Origin: Taiwanofungus camphoratus
Lineage: Eukaryota; Basidiomycota; Agaricomycetes; Polyporales; Taiwanofungaceae
Assembly (NCBI GenBank): GCA_003999685.1
Contig: CP021220.1
Location: 4,154,001 to 4,218,000 of the forward strand
Reading direction: 5' to 3'
Length of the DNA stretch: 64,000 bases
Both the position numbers and the translations under genes were made by a program. The notes under the pieces were generated by a model. The model saw only the letters and a program-made list of their open reading frames with translations. It had not been told where the DNA came from and did no database searches. Position 1 is the stretch's first letter. Each line of letters opens with the position of its first letter. Below are positions 1-12,024 of the stretch, piece after piece.

Positions 1-260
1 AGGGGAGAAAGCAAAGGTGAGTAGGCAGGTGCGGTTCCCCGCGGGGTGTGCTGGTGGTCGTCGTCGTCAAAGGCGGCATCGTCGTCGTTGAGGTCGATGT
101 GGAAGACGGCGCGTTTGTGTGAGCGGGGGAGGACACCGAGGGAGCCAAACGCGCCAGGGCCGCGCTCGTCAGAGAAGTTGACAGAGGAGCGTGTGCGACG
201 GTGGTGGGTGCGAGGCGACGAAGCGGGGGAGTGGTCTCTGGAGGGGAGAGAGTAGGGCAT
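1..260 (-). CDS. 5' end of a gene, possibly a CBM21-type (Gac1-like) phosphatase regulatory subunit
   Basis: An open frame of 86 codons starts at the ATG at 260-258 and runs off the left edge. The start is MPYSLPSRDHSP, followed by a basic stretch, then SFSDERGPGAFGSLGVLP-like residues (here VNFSDERGPGAFGSLGVLP) and an acidic run of Asp. From memory, basidiomycete glycogen-targeting PP1 regulatory proteins with a CBM21 domain begin in a similar way, but the CBM21 domain itself would lie outside the window, so the product is a guess. The frame has no stop and its codon use is unlike the random ORFs to its right, which supports real coding. The DNA upstream of the ATG is pyrimidine-rich on the coding strand, as in a fungal 5' UTR. 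Confidence 0.55.
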   Translation of the reverse strand, partial: MPYSLPSRDHSPASSPRTHHRRTRSSVNFSDERGPGAFGSLGVLPRSHKRAVFHIDLNDDDAAFDDDDHQHTPRGTAPAYSPLLSP

Positions 261-1688
261 CGTGGGTGGGTGGGTGGATGGGTGGGTAGACAATGGACTG
301 GGAGGTCGGGCCCTAAGTAGTAGAGAGGGTCGCTGGCTGGCGGAGGGAAAGATGGAGGAAGAAGAGGCGCGCGGGGAGTTGGTTTTGTTTCGATTGGGTC
401 TGATGTCACCCATGATGATTAGCCTTTTCTGGCCACGGTTCCCACGGGTCCTCTTATCGCCCATTTTCCTGCTCAGACGTCGTTCTTGCTCCTCAAGAGA
501 CGTCGTCCACCGCGCCGCACGCCCCCACACTCGCCGCTGCCCCCACTGCGGCGCGCTGTGTGCCCACTGCCCGCCCGCTGCACTCGGCGACAAGCGGGCA
601 TGGCTCCACTGTCCAGGCCAATGGTCGAGTGCCAGCCACGTTCTGGCCCCGCACCATCACCCATTCAATCCCAGGCCCGGTCCCCGGCCACGCGCTCCAC
701 ACACCAGACTCTATTCCCCCGTCCACGAACGCGCCATCTTCCCTCGCGAACGCGTCGACGCGTTCCCTTACGTGTCCACTTATCTACCCGGCCTCCCCAT
801 CGTCCTTCCTTTCTCTGACGCTGCCACACTCCCTTCCCTGTCCACCCCCACGCCCTATCGGCGCACACGCCCCGGCCTCCGATGTATTGCACTGCCCGCG
901 TCCTTGTCCGGACTTTTGTACCGTAGCGTGTCCCGTCCTGTACCCGTGTCATAGCCCCTCTCTAATCGTACTCGTTCTCCCACCGCGTCCCATTGCCAGC
1001 CCCAACGCCCAACCACCAGCCTCCAAGCGAGACAGACCCCCCTAGGCCCATTCACGTAAAACGCACCAGAACGCCCGTCTCCCATTTCCAATTCGCACCC
1101 TGTGTGCGCTGTCACAAACAAATTTCCCTGCACAGGCGCCGAGCCCCGACTCAATTGTCCGCGGCTTCGCGAAGCACGATCGGCCCTGGCGCGATCTCAG
1201 CAACTCTATACAGTCAATCTTCGCGCGCACGTGCTCCCCTGCTCAGTGCTGCCGCGGCTGCGGTTGGGTCGCCGGTGGCGCTGCGCGTACCGCACAGGTG
1301 CTGTGCGCGTCGGCCGTCGTCCGAGGCGCGCTGTCCGAGGCGTCTTCCGTCCCCTGCGACCATCGGTGTCCTGCGATCCGCCTCTCGCGTTCGTTCCCAG
1401 CGCGCACACGCTCAGCGCCCATTACCCACGCAGGCGCACACCACCCAGAGACGTGGAAATCGGGCCGCCCTCACGCCACTCCCGCCCCGCCCCGCCCCGC
1501 ACCGCATCACGCACTCTGCACCGCCGCGCCCGCACCGTCCTCTCGCGTCGCCGGTGCCTATCTTCGCGCAGCGCCCACCGGCACGACTCGCCTTCTCGCT
1601 CACTCCTCACTCGTGCCAGAACCTCCCTCGACACCACCGTGACACGCGACCCGTTCCACACAGAACACCCGCCCGACCCGCTTCCCCG

Positions 1689-1723
1689 CTCGCGCACCCT
1701 CGCGCACCCTCGCGCACCCCTCG
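1689..1723. repeat. Short tandem repeat, unit CTCGCGCACC
   Basis: Three to four copies of a 10-base unit close to CTCGCGCACC lie head to tail in the GC-rich stretch. Confidence 0.7.
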
Positions 1724-2929
1724 CTTACCGCGATCCCGCCTCTCAGCAACGCGTGCCCCTACGCCTGCATTCGCCTTGGTGCCCATTCCATCGAGGCGCC
1801 GCGCTGCCCGGCTCGCCACAGCACAGCCCGTCCGACGTCCGCCCACCCATACTGCCCGTGCTCGGGCGGGGCAGCCGCGCGCGCGCGCGTTCGGGAGTGC
1901 GGGGGCGAATCCGACGCGCGCGACGCGCGGGGTGCGGGATGCGGGATGCGGGGCGCGGGACTCGGGACTCGGGACGGTGTCATCGCTCGGGCTCCACCCA
2001 GGGAACCGGTGGAAAACACGGCTGTGGCGCGACAGCAAGACTCCCGCGCGACGGCCGGCGTCACGCGTCAGGACGCGCGTCAAGTCGAAACAGGATTATC
2101 ATATCATACACACCGGCGTCCAGGACCACCACGCGCCTGCGCACGCGGACCGAGGGCCAAAGGTCACAAAGGAGGAGCGCAGTTTTAGCCCACACTCCCG
2201 ATCCGCCGTCCCTCGTCCCTCGTCCTTGCAAGCTTGCAAGCTTGAAGCCTGAAGCCTGGAGGCCATTACGCGACGTCCTCACGCCCGCGCCCCATCCTCT
2301 CCTCCGCGGTCGCCGAGCCACCCATCCAGCGAATCGACACTCCTTCCGATCCCAGCTCGATACGAACCCATGGAGCGCCCGTCTCTCGTCTCCCGTCTCA
2401 ACGGGGATCTACGCACACGGACGGACGGACGGGTGGGTGGGACCACGCAGCGCCCCGGCCGGTGATCCTCTCTCTGATCTGCAGACCCGTGGCCTGCAAG
2501 TACGAATGGCGAGAGCGGCTCCGCGGCGTCCGCGGCGGGCGCCCGGGCCCTGGGCTGGGCGGCGCACCGCAGCCCGGAGTGGCTGTGCGGCGCGCCGTCT
2601 CCGCGCTCCAAACCGCTCGGTGTGACAATGCAGTAAGTATGTATCGGCACGCTCACGCGGTGCTGACGAGATAGGCGCTGGACAGTGGCCACTGGGTCAG
2701 CGCGGCTCCCTCGAAATCTAGCCGGCGAGCCTCGGTGCTGCTTGGTGCGGGCCAGAGGCAGACCTACTGAGCAGCGCTGCGTCCCTCGAGGCAGCCCTCT
2801 CGATCTCCGCCCGCCAGCAGCGTCGAACGTGCACGCACGAGACTGCGCAGGCGCGCCGCAGCCCACGCCACCTCGCTCCAGAGCCCAGGGACAATCGAAT
2901 GTGGCACCACTACTGTACTAGCCCTCCCC

Positions 2930-2965
2930 GATAGGACAGGATAGGATAGGATAGGATAGGACAGG
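2930..2965. repeat. GGATA/GGACA microsatellite
   Basis: About seven head-to-tail copies of a 5-base unit, GGATA with some GGACA, are visible. Confidence 0.85.
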
Positions 2966-3311
2966 AAAAGGGAGAAGAGAAGACGGCGCAGGGCCTTCGA
3001 AGACGCGTGATCGTGATGGGCTGAAATGAAACGGCACCCGCGTCTTCTATTATGTACGCACGTCCCGCGCACTCGTTCTCGTTCTCGTTCTCGCATTCAT
3101 TCGCCCAGCTGCGCAGGCCCGCGGCGAGCCCACCCTGGCGCCTCGGTATCGCGCGATCTGCTATCGCTATCGCTATCATTGTCACTGTCACTATCACTGT
3201 ACTGTCCCCATCCCCATCCCCATCACTGCCACTGTCGCGTCGACGCGATGCGGCTGATAGCCCGCGATGGCGGCGCGACTGACATTCGGGGACAGATGCA
3301 CTGCGGACGAG

Positions 3312-3352
3312 GACAACGGACATCGGACAACGGACAACGGACAACAGACAGG
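3312..3352. repeat. GGACAACG-type minisatellite
   Basis: Four imperfect copies of an 8-base unit GGACAACG follow one another. Confidence 0.7.
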
Positions 3353-3755
3353 CGACACGCGAGCTCAGTCGCCTTCCTGCGCGCATCCGCATCCGCACCC
3401 GCACCTGCCAGATATCCAGCAGAGTGCAGCCACCGCGTACTCTCGTCTGCTGCCCGCGCTTATCGCCGCGCGCACAAGTGGCCGTGCGGGTTGTTCCCCA
3501 GGCGCGACGAACGTGCTGGCCGTGCTACGTTATGGTTTACCGATGCCCTACGGATGCTCTTGCTCGCTGGCCGGCCGGACAGCTCGCACATAACAAACAG
3601 TCGGCGCCGTCGGTTGGCTGGGACAGCAGTGAGTCAGCGTCGCTCTCACATCCTTCATTTCCGAGCCGCTTGGGCAAGTGCAGCAGCTCGGGCATCCCTG
3701 CGCTGCATCTAAAGACTAAGCCGCAGCGGGCGCGCTGCTGCTCAGTGCCCGTTGG

Positions 3756-3833
3756 GTATTGAATATTGAATATTGGAATATTTGGATATTTGGGTATTTG
3801 GATATATGAATATTGGATATTTGAATATTGGAA
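3756..3833. repeat. AT-rich minisatellite, units near GAATATTG / GGATATTT
   Basis: About nine imperfect 7-9 base units mark a sharp switch from the GC-rich left part to DNA of ordinary composition. Confidence 0.8.
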
Positions 3834-3840
3834 ATTCGCG

Positions 3841-6800
3841 ATGTTGGGAAGATTTCACCACGCACACACACAGTGTCGGGTGCCGCCCCGACCTTCCGTG
3901 CGATTTCGTATTGGGGCCTCTGAAACGCAGATTATTTCATTATGTATTTACAATGGACGGTAGCCCGAAAGGTACGCGGCTGTCAGCCTTGACAGCGTTG
4001 ACGGTTGCAACGTTGAGCGCTGAGCGTCTGAGTGCATCCGGGCCCGGTCTTCCGTTCATTTCATTCCTTCATCCCGAGGCGTCGAGGCGTTGCCATATGC
4101 AGGCGAAAGCAAATTCAAGGGACGACGAGACCTCCGTGTGTCCATCCGTGTTATCCGCTGAGCTACCGGCTTTCCAACCTAGTAGTTGAACAATACTTAG
4201 ATGGAAGGTGGGGTGATTGCATCCTATAAGAGATATCAAGTTCCCTCCGAGCTCTTGTCCCTCGCATCCAATACAGTGCCGTTTTAGGCTTGGTTCCCGA
4301 CGCATTTGGTATTCGACAAGGAATGTATACGGCTACCAGATACCGAACAAAGTCTTTAAGACGTAGATGGGGATGGCAGGCTCCGTTCGAAATCGTTTAT
4401 CATGCCAAAAGCCCTGCTAACGCCACATCGGGTCGAGAAAAGTCACACTCGCCCGTCGTCGTCCGTCCGTCCAACGAACCACCCGAAACTGGTACTCAGC
4501 ACGATGAGACACGTCCGAATAGACGATTTGTAATTGTACGGATCCCCGGCCCTGCTTCCCTAGTACGAACGAGACAACGAGGGACGCACGACAGAGTCGA
4601 GCACTAAGACATACGGTTGCTGTCCGCCCTGTTTTGGCACAGGCCGGCCGTGGGACGAGGCGGGGCCTGCAATTTGAGGTGCGGTGATATCAACAAGAGC
4701 AGTCGGCCGTGTGGGGAACGTTTTATACGCGCCACGTGGACCCGGCGACGCCCGGCGCGCAGAATTCGAATGGAGCGCTCGCTGCGCTGAGAACATTGGC
4801 CGACGGGTGTTCGTCGTAATCCTCTGTAAAAAAAAAGTGTAGTCAATGTTTGTGCAAAATTTGCAGGGCAGTCATGCACTAGTCGTACAAGCTGACTATA
4901 GGTTGACTGGTGTGTGGCTGTCCTGCGACTGACTGCTTTATATTCAGCTACCGAAAGGCAAGAAATTCGACTAGTTAGTTAAGTTGTGCAATTTTGGTAC
5001 CAGAAAGGCGACTAAGGCCGACTTTCGGTTTTTACAGAGCGTAATCCTTGCAGGTCCGGCGTCCTGTGAGCGTTGTATATAGCACTAGACGTACCGCAAG
5101 TCGAGCGTTATCTTCTGTCCATCGCGTTAACTGCACAACAGTGGCAACTACCTACTGCCGTTTTCGCTCCAATGCGGTCCGGGATCCACTAGCGTCTCAC
5201 CCTCGCAGGTTGTCTCTTCGTCAAGGCTACTTGGGGGAATCAACGAAGATCGTTAACTGGCGCCTTTCTCTCGTGGGCTAACAAAACACCAAGCTGCACA
5301 GCACACTTTCGTGACACGGAGTGCATGGTGCGTCTGGTGACGTCTGGAGCTCTGGGGTGGTTCATTATAAGTTGTCTACTCTACGGGGCATTGCGAAGAA
5401 GATGCCATTTTCAAGTAATCCCCATCACAGGCCTGAGACTTCCCGGGCCGACCGGACATAACTGGACTCGCGTCGATCGCGAATCTAATCCACCCTCTCG
5501 ATAGCTGCTTGGTGCAAGCAAGCCCCTCGCAAGCGCATTCCCCATTCCCCATCGTAAGAGCTGTGAGTGCGTTGCCATCCGTCGTGCTGATCAAATGATG
5601 CAGAGTTACTGACTTAACCCAAGAGAGGTTCCGTGCCTATCTTGCTGGAGAGGTGCCGGTGCCAAATTGACGCGTAGCACGGAAAGCCCTGCTTTCTGAT
5701 GCCCGTCAGTGATCAGGGCTGGCCTAACGGTACGTGCACAGGTATGTGGGGCTCGACGCTGATCGCCCCTTCGAAGTATGTAACTGCCGTTAGCCTTTCT
5801 CGGCGTCTGCACCCGAGGACGCGGACCGGAAGGTACGAATGGACCAGATATTTTCGCTGCAGTGGCAGGAGAAAGCGGATGAGCATTCGGATCGATCTCG
5901 GTTCCCATGTCAAATGTGATAGGTTCAATAGACGCTTGATCTACAGTCGCTCTAGTAAACATGGACTGAAACATCGTCTCTCTCAATCTTGTCGCAATCT
6001 TGACGAGATCTTGTAACGGCCATGATTAGTGACGCCGAGACATTGGTGCGTGCAGTGTTTCGATATTTTCAAGGGGCGCGTCGAACGATCCATTCGAATC
6101 CCATGTCATGAAGGGGGATCTGCGACTGTTGAACATCCATTGATACAGAGCCGTAGCTCAATTCTCAGACCTCGGATGAATTGGACAGATACAGAGTAAT
6201 ATGTATGTATGTTTTTGATGCCAACTCCGTTCCGACGATGAGAGATGTGCCAAGATCGTCAAACTACCAAAGAGACTTTTTGCGTGCAAGTGCCCGAAAT
6301 TGGCCTCTTATCGCGCCATCAGTGCTTATCTTGTCTGGCAGTTTGCACAGATCTGGACGTATGGATGATGGCTGTACGCAGATATGCACCGAGACGGCAG
6401 CATTAGCCTTCCTGTCTTCGACCTGAAGCTTCCGCTTCACCGGTTCCCGAAAAATGTGGGCATCCTCGTGCCTCGCAATAGTGCCGCGTCTTGTGTTGTG
6501 ACGCACGCACAGCTCAAAATATCGCATGACGTGTACAGCGGATGTAAGTCGAGGATGACTGTCTTCTTCCACGAGGCGTCTGTTCCTGGTATGAAAAAAA
6601 AAGAGTCAGACAAGCTCGAGGCAGGAACGCGTCGGTTGGAAGAGGTGTACGGGACCCCGTGGACACCGTCCTGATGCCGATAGTGACGATCTTCCGTTGT
6701 GGGACAGTATACGTGTCTCGGTGTTATAAGACCTGCACCCCAGACGACTCACAGGTGCCGATATTGGTCGCGCAGCCTAAGGCTTGTATGGGATGGCGAG

Positions 6801-8337
6801 CAGAGAAAGGTCGGAGGAGACTAGCTGACCTTGGGCGTACGACGCGATGATCTCCCTGTTGGAGGCACGCAGGTCCCGCTTCGCCCGAAGCATCCGCGGC
6901 GCGCATCGATACGACGGGTATCCATGATCCATGTACCAAACCTCGACGTGGTCACCCCGCTCAACTTGGATCAATCGACTCAACCGTTTTGTCTGTTCTG
7001 ACCTGTTCATGACTAAAGTCAGAAATGACAAGTACGCCCCTCCTCGGTCTCCAACCACTCAAGTCCTTACCTAGAGATGCGGAACTCAGATTCGCCCAAA
7101 GTCGAAGCTCGGTACCAAGGCGGATTTGTCAAGGTGAGTCGGGCCAATGGCCGATCACTGCAGGATTACTCTCCACAGAACCCGTGGCGCATCCCAGACT
7201 TTGATTTGCACATATCTTCGTTATCTTCTCGTTGTCTTGCTAAGATCGGAGTAAACGCTGATGCTATCAGTAAGAAGATACGGCCCTTGTTACGGTTCAT
7301 ATGATGTAGGACAGCGCAGGGCCTGACTGATCGCGAAGACAAGGAGTGGCGAACATACTCATAACGGTTATTGCCACTTCAAAGCCCACTGGCCGCATCG
7401 CGTTCGCTTTTTCGTGGTTCATCAAAGCCGACCGTTCAAATCGTTTGGCCGCCCCTTGTTGACACGAGATCACAAAGTTGCTGGGTGTCCAAGTTGCCAG
7501 CTGAGACTTGCAATATAGATCACGCATCCAGCACCACACTTTTCGTATTTGACATACGTTCCTCACTACAATCTTTCTACCCCTGCCGATCGCGCTTCGA
7601 TTCACCCAGACCAGGGAAAGTAGCGGTGCTTATAAATGAACAGGAGCAACTACAATCACGTCAAAGCACGTCATGTACATAATCTACGATAGTCATCGTT
7701 ACATGTCAAACTTCACGAGCTATTGGTCAAACGCTAATAGGTGGTGATACGTTTGGCCAATGCTAGTTCTGCATCCAAACCGCTGCAATTTCCGGTCACA
7801 TTTTCCAAAAATCGACTATAACTCACCGTGAATGGATGCGAGGATGACTTCAACCCAAAGGTGCTATCTCAAGGCTGGGCAGTACAGCCTTCGTTTTATC
7901 CCTTCTACCATTAATCTGGAAAACGATACTATGCGTCACCGGGGAGTCGGCACCCACATGATATCTGACTTAGATAGCCAATCTGTCAATAAGTACGATC
8001 ATATGTTGCAAAGAAAAGTATCAGTCGGATGTCAGCCCGACGGCTCTGGAAGAAAGCGATACATACAGCTTGTCGTGCTAACTAGGTGCGACTATGGCAC
8101 CGTTAGGATTTGTGACGTCAGAGATTGACAGTCACTGTAGTGTGAGCAATCCTGGCAAACGGAACCTTGGTGTGTCGATAAACTGATTGTCACTTCCAAA
8201 TGTACAGTAAACAGAGCCAGACATTGTTCGTCACCAACACAGGAAGTCTACAGTATGATAACTGGTGAATGAGTGTAACGGCATCCATCTGACTGAATAC
8301 CAGAGACATACCTGAGGGATATTATGAGATCGCACGT
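3841..8337. other. Intergenic DNA, no gene recognised; weak minus-strand coding signal at 6730-7600
   Basis: No frame here matches a family I know. The best candidate is on the minus strand: an open stretch from 7017 down to about 6790 (VERGDHVEVWYMDHGYPSY and so on) bounded above by a good donor/acceptor pair (GTAAGG at 7073, acceptor near 7017) and another frame at 7530-7365 with natural-looking residues (MNHEKANAMRPVGFEVAIT). I could not join these into one gene; they may be a decayed or unknown gene. The plus strand also has a possible short spliced frame at 7077. Everything else looks non-coding. Confidence 0.35.
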
Positions 8338-10115
8338 TCACCAGAACCGACTGCTATTAGGGTCAAGCCCATTGCCCATCCGTAACATTACGACGAGGGC
8401 AGTCAGACTCGAGAACTGGAGGGTGTCAGGTCAAACAGCAGAAGCTTAGCTGTTGCAGAACTGTACAAAGGCACTCACCCCGTTTCCGATGAACACTTGC
8501 GCCCTCTGCCCGATAAGCATGTCTACGGCCTGCTTTACAAATTCTTGCTCCGGATTCACCAAGAGGTCTCTGCTACTTGTGACCTGGTTCCAATGCCCTG
8601 TCTGGAGCAGCGCAAGCTTCAATTTGTCCACCCATAGGGCTGGCCCGTTCGTCATGATGTACACGTTTTTCAGACCTTGGCCTGCATCCGTCGCGCGTAC
8701 TTCCCCAGTCTTCTTCACGATCTCCTCGATATCGGGGAAACAGTGAAGACGGTACAGATCTGACTTTGCTTCTGCTGCCATGTGTGCCGGAGTCTCAAAC
8801 TTGTCTGGAAGTGACGAAAAGCGGTTATAGCTCATGTAGGTAGACCCCCACCCTGCAAGCCTCTTGCAATGCCTTACGAAGTCGCCTCTTCTGATGTGCA
8901 GCACGAGTAATCCAGGAAGTGGGTCATAACGTTCGGAGTTGTTGTGGAAAGGTGTAGAAGACAGGTACGAGTCAAAAACGATGAGTGGGGAGAAGAATTG
9001 ACGATTCATATCGAAAGCCAGCTCCACGAGAGGAGACCACCCGAACTCAGTCAGTATCGGTGACTGGGAGAATCCTTGCCATACATCCAGTAATCGATCA
9101 GCATTTTGCATGATCCTGTCGCACGTGAGCTCGTGAGTGCATTCAGGAAGGCCGTACTCACATCATATCAAAGATGGGCAGTGAATCCCTTGGAACCTTG
9201 ACACAAGAGTCTTCTGTTACGTTGAGTACTTCCACCCATTTGTCAAGCAGCGTTCCGGCAGTAGACTCCGCATCCAGAAGGGCAATGACATCCTCATTTC
9301 TGATCACTTTCGGAGTGTGACAAACTCTGTCCCAAAATTCCTTCATAACAGCACGTGGGGCGTGCTCTCCAGACGGTAATGGTGCTCCCACCGTCGGTCC
9401 TACAGATCAATCTCAGAAATGTGAAATTGATGTAACGAAGTCGGTATATCACCTCGTATCAAAGCCGAAAGCGGTATTCGAGAAGGAATGGGCTTCCAAT
9501 TGTATAAGGAATGATCATAACCGCTGTCATTCCAGGTATAGTTATAAAATACAAAGCTGAATGGCGAAGTGAGCATGAGCACTCCCAGTGAGGTAATGTT
9601 GGCACATACGCTCGGCCTGCACGATAGGCTAGATAAGAGTTCAGCAGAAGTTGCTGCATAACATTTCCCCATCCAACTCCTGGTAACAGGGTCAGCATGG
9701 AATGCGTGAGTGGAAATATCAGTTCACCATGTTCGTGGTTTTCTATCCAAAGATATGCTCGCTCTTGGCCCTCTGGGAACGACAGGTTTAAGCTATGTTG
9801 AGGCAGCCGAAGTTCGTATTCATGAAAGGCCGAGTACAATGGCGGGAGAGGGGCCGATTTGATGAGCGCGAGTGAGTGTAAAACTGTGTCAGATACAAAG
9901 GCCGCAGACGCAAATAAACCAAATATAATTGGAGCCACAAATATGACCATTAGCGAGATGGATACCGCTATAGCAATTTTGGTGCGTCGCCTCGAGAACG
10001 ACAGTGTCCAGTTAGTAGCAGATTGCGCCTGATCCACGATTTTCGTAGTGGGCAGAGTGCTGGATGTATTCCTTGTTCTGCTCCGCCAGCGAAACCATGT
10101 AAATCGTGGGGACAT
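8338..10115 (-). CDS. Membrane-anchored O-fucosyltransferase-like glycosyltransferase, 5 exons
   Basis: Exons are 10115-9610, 9556-9453, 9399-9162, 9115-8479 and 8415-8338, giving 520 residues; all junctions keep phase and the introns are 53, 53, 46 and 63 nt with GT..AG ends. Residues about 47-74 form one hydrophobic signal-anchor, so a type II Golgi/ER membrane protein with a lumenal catalytic part is likely. HIRRGDF at about 356-362 followed by HCKRLAGWGSTY resembles the nucleotide-sugar binding motif of the GT-B O-fucosyltransferase-like group (Pfam O-FucT), and FIGNG-FSSLTALVVMLR near the end fits the same family. The last exon is short and would be missed by an ORF scan, which would stop in intron 4. 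The start is chosen at 10115 because a TATA box lies about 70 bases upstream; an in-frame ATG at 10151 is the alternative. The acceptor sugar and substrate are not known. Confidence 0.85.
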
Positions 10116-10184
10116 AAGTAAATATGTCTGATGTAACCGGTCAGCCAGCATGTACACAGAACACGACTTTCTCATTTCAGTCAC

Positions 10185-10192
10185 TTTATATA
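10185..10192 (-). promoter_or_regulatory. TATA box of the glycosyltransferase gene
   Basis: TATATAAA on the minus strand, about 70 bases before the chosen ATG at 10115. A start of transcription some 30 bases downstream would leave a short 5' UTR and argues against ATGs further upstream. Confidence 0.6.
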
Positions 10193-10199
10193 CGTCCAT

Positions 10200-11498
10200 G
10201 CCGCGCAGTAGACATATGCAGTGCCGACCTGAATAACGCACGGAGTTCCGTTACTCAGCTCCAAGGAGCTAGACGAGCACCTATCAGCACACGTTTAACA
10301 TTAGATTAATGTGTAAGTAGACGATAATTTTATAGCACGGGTGCCTGTACTTACAGCATATCCACTGATGCGATCATCCTGCGCTCTCAAGTTCATTAGG
10401 TTTGTACGCGCATCTGTGTTGAAATCTCCGACAGAACTCGTGGTCAGCGCTCCAAATTGCCCGTTGGTTTTACCTCTGACCCCGCACTCTCAGAGGTATA
10501 TAAGATCTACTAGCCGGCAAGTAGAACAGAATACTGAGTAGATGGGAATTCATGTGTCAGCCGCATTCTCAGCCTCGGACCATTCTTCTCGTCCATATAT
10601 AGAACAAAAGATTGAAAATTTCTTGAGGGCCGAGACAGTGAAAATAGAAAGCGTTCCACGCCTAGCAGGGATGATAAACCTGTTGAGTTTGTACATCACC
10701 TCTTCGTGTCATGTTGGAATCCTGAAAGGCGTAGAAAATTCATCCCAGCAATGAATCAGTCGCAGAACAGACAGGGTTAAGTGGACTGGTCAATCAAAGA
10801 AAAATATTTGAGCGAAAAGAAGCTGAGAAACCTGACTTTCCCAATGGGGTAATTCGACGTCATTGCCAACTGCATGGACAATTGTCGACAAAATCCATAA
10901 GCGAATCCTATCGGGCGACTGATCAAACATCCTATTGCTTGCTCTACGTCGATTATCGCGTGAAGGCAGCGAACCTTAAGCTTCACCATGATATACTAAC
11001 TCTATCTTTAGCTCTCAGAGCGCAGCCAGAATATGACGGGGCCCACGTCGCTAGCCCCAGTCACAGTGAGCAAGTAGTAGGAAGATCATATGCACTGTGT
11101 GTCCGCATTGAAGATTCATCCAAACTGGCATAAATGAGCCATTCGAAAAACTTCATTGGTAGACATGCACCACTGAGTACTAGTGCACCCACCGCAATTC
11201 ACGCAGATTAGGATGTCCGTTCTGTACACCTATAAACGGTCTTTTCCCGGCATTCAATGGCTCAGTATGGTCAGAAAGGATATACACCTATTACACCAAA
11301 GCAGGCCGCACATGGCCCATACATGTACTAGTAGGAAAGTCATGCACATAGACGAGTGCAGTTCCCTGAAAATCCTCGTACTTCTTCGAGTTCACGTCTT
11401 GCCGCGTCGTATCCGCATTCATGCGGTCGAAGTCCCATGATGCCTTCAGTCCAACACGCTATATAATGTATCCAAGAGTGCCTGACAAGGTGGTAACG
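10200..11498. other. Intergenic DNA with one doubtful 70-codon frame
   Basis: A plus-strand TATATAAG at 10497-10504 stands 38 bases before an ATG at 10542 that opens a 70-codon frame ending at 10754. The peptide shows no motif or signal. The pairing of TATA box and ATG is suggestive, no more. The remainder holds nothing I can support; 11140-11498 may contain unrecognisable 3' remnants of the decayed lyase gene to its right. Confidence 0.3.
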
Positions 11499-11702
11499 CT
11501 AGGATGCGCAGCATAAACTCGCACCTTGAAGAAGTCCTTGATCTGCCAATTGTCGCAGTGCTTTTAATCCGTCCCTGTATCTGTCAACGTCACATAAGAT
11601 TTTTGCCATCGCCATCGTCGCTGGTACAATAAGGTAATTTGTCTCACCACCGTGCGTGATTATGATCGCATTACGTTCGTGCAATGATGATGAGGTCAGG
11701 GT
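11499..11702 (-). pseudogene. 3' fragment of a decayed isocitrate lyase/PEP phosphomutase superfamily gene
   Basis: Reading down from 11702, the frame gives NPDLIIIART, then after one extra base NAIIITHG. This is the ARTDA-type strand of the ICL/PEP mutase superfamily, in which the Arg and Asp bind the substrate and metal. It continues the fragment at 47786-47900: when the LINE and one copy of its 11-bp target duplication are set aside, the host reading is ALKAQF-NPDLIIIART without a gap. One single-base frameshift lies between ART and NAI; a possible 28-base intron-like stretch follows, and conservation fades beyond it. The gene is dead, both by frameshifts and by the 36-kb insertion. Confidence 0.65.
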
Positions 11703-11713
11703 TAAACTGTGCC
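11703..11713. repeat. Target-site duplication of the LINE, left copy
   Basis: TAAACTGTGCC directly next to the oligo-A end of the LINE; identical to 47775-47785. Confidence 0.8.
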
Positions 11714-12024
11714 TTTTTTTTTTTTTTTTAATTCCTCAGGTTTATACTCCATACGACGTAGGTACATGTAGAGTAATAATGATAATGAGTGGGCATCCGC
11801 GCCCGCATGAGCGGCACACCTACAGGTTTCGGTGGCCTCGTTATGTGGCGTGGGTATATAATCCAGCAAGGCCTGCAAAAGGAAAGGTACAGTCATCCAT
11901 AGGACGCCATACCCAACCCCCGCCCGACCCGCTTTTCACGCTCTGTGTGTTTACCCGGCCCGGTAATCCCGTTCCGTCAGTAAATCACCTAAGGAACTGA
12001 GTGTAGCCCTACAGGTTTCAGGCC

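Larger units (their letters stand above)
261..3840. other. GC-rich non-coding stretch rich in simple repeats
   Basis: Long frames occur on both strands (up to about 500 codons), but their translations are dominated by Arg, Pro, Ala and Ser with no motif, which is what GC-rich DNA gives by chance. Short direct repeats are scattered through it, including TGGG runs near 262-290, GCGGGAT/GCGGGACTC near 1937-1977, CCTCGT near 2211-2226, CGTTCT near 3075-3095 and short CACTGT/CATCCC runs near 3160-3230. The left part is probably the promoter and 5' UTR of the gene at 1-260. I see no gene. Confidence 0.6.

Noticed and set aside
993-2625. Overlapping plus-strand frames of 419 and 507 codons
   Set aside because: Arg/Pro/Ala/Ser-rich translations without motif in GC-rich DNA; frames of similar length occur on the other strand at the same place.
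4152-4170. tRNA-like D-arm on the minus strand (GCCGGTAGCTCAGCGGATAA)
   Set aside because: The D-stem does not close and no T-arm or acceptor stem could be paired; no B-box follows.
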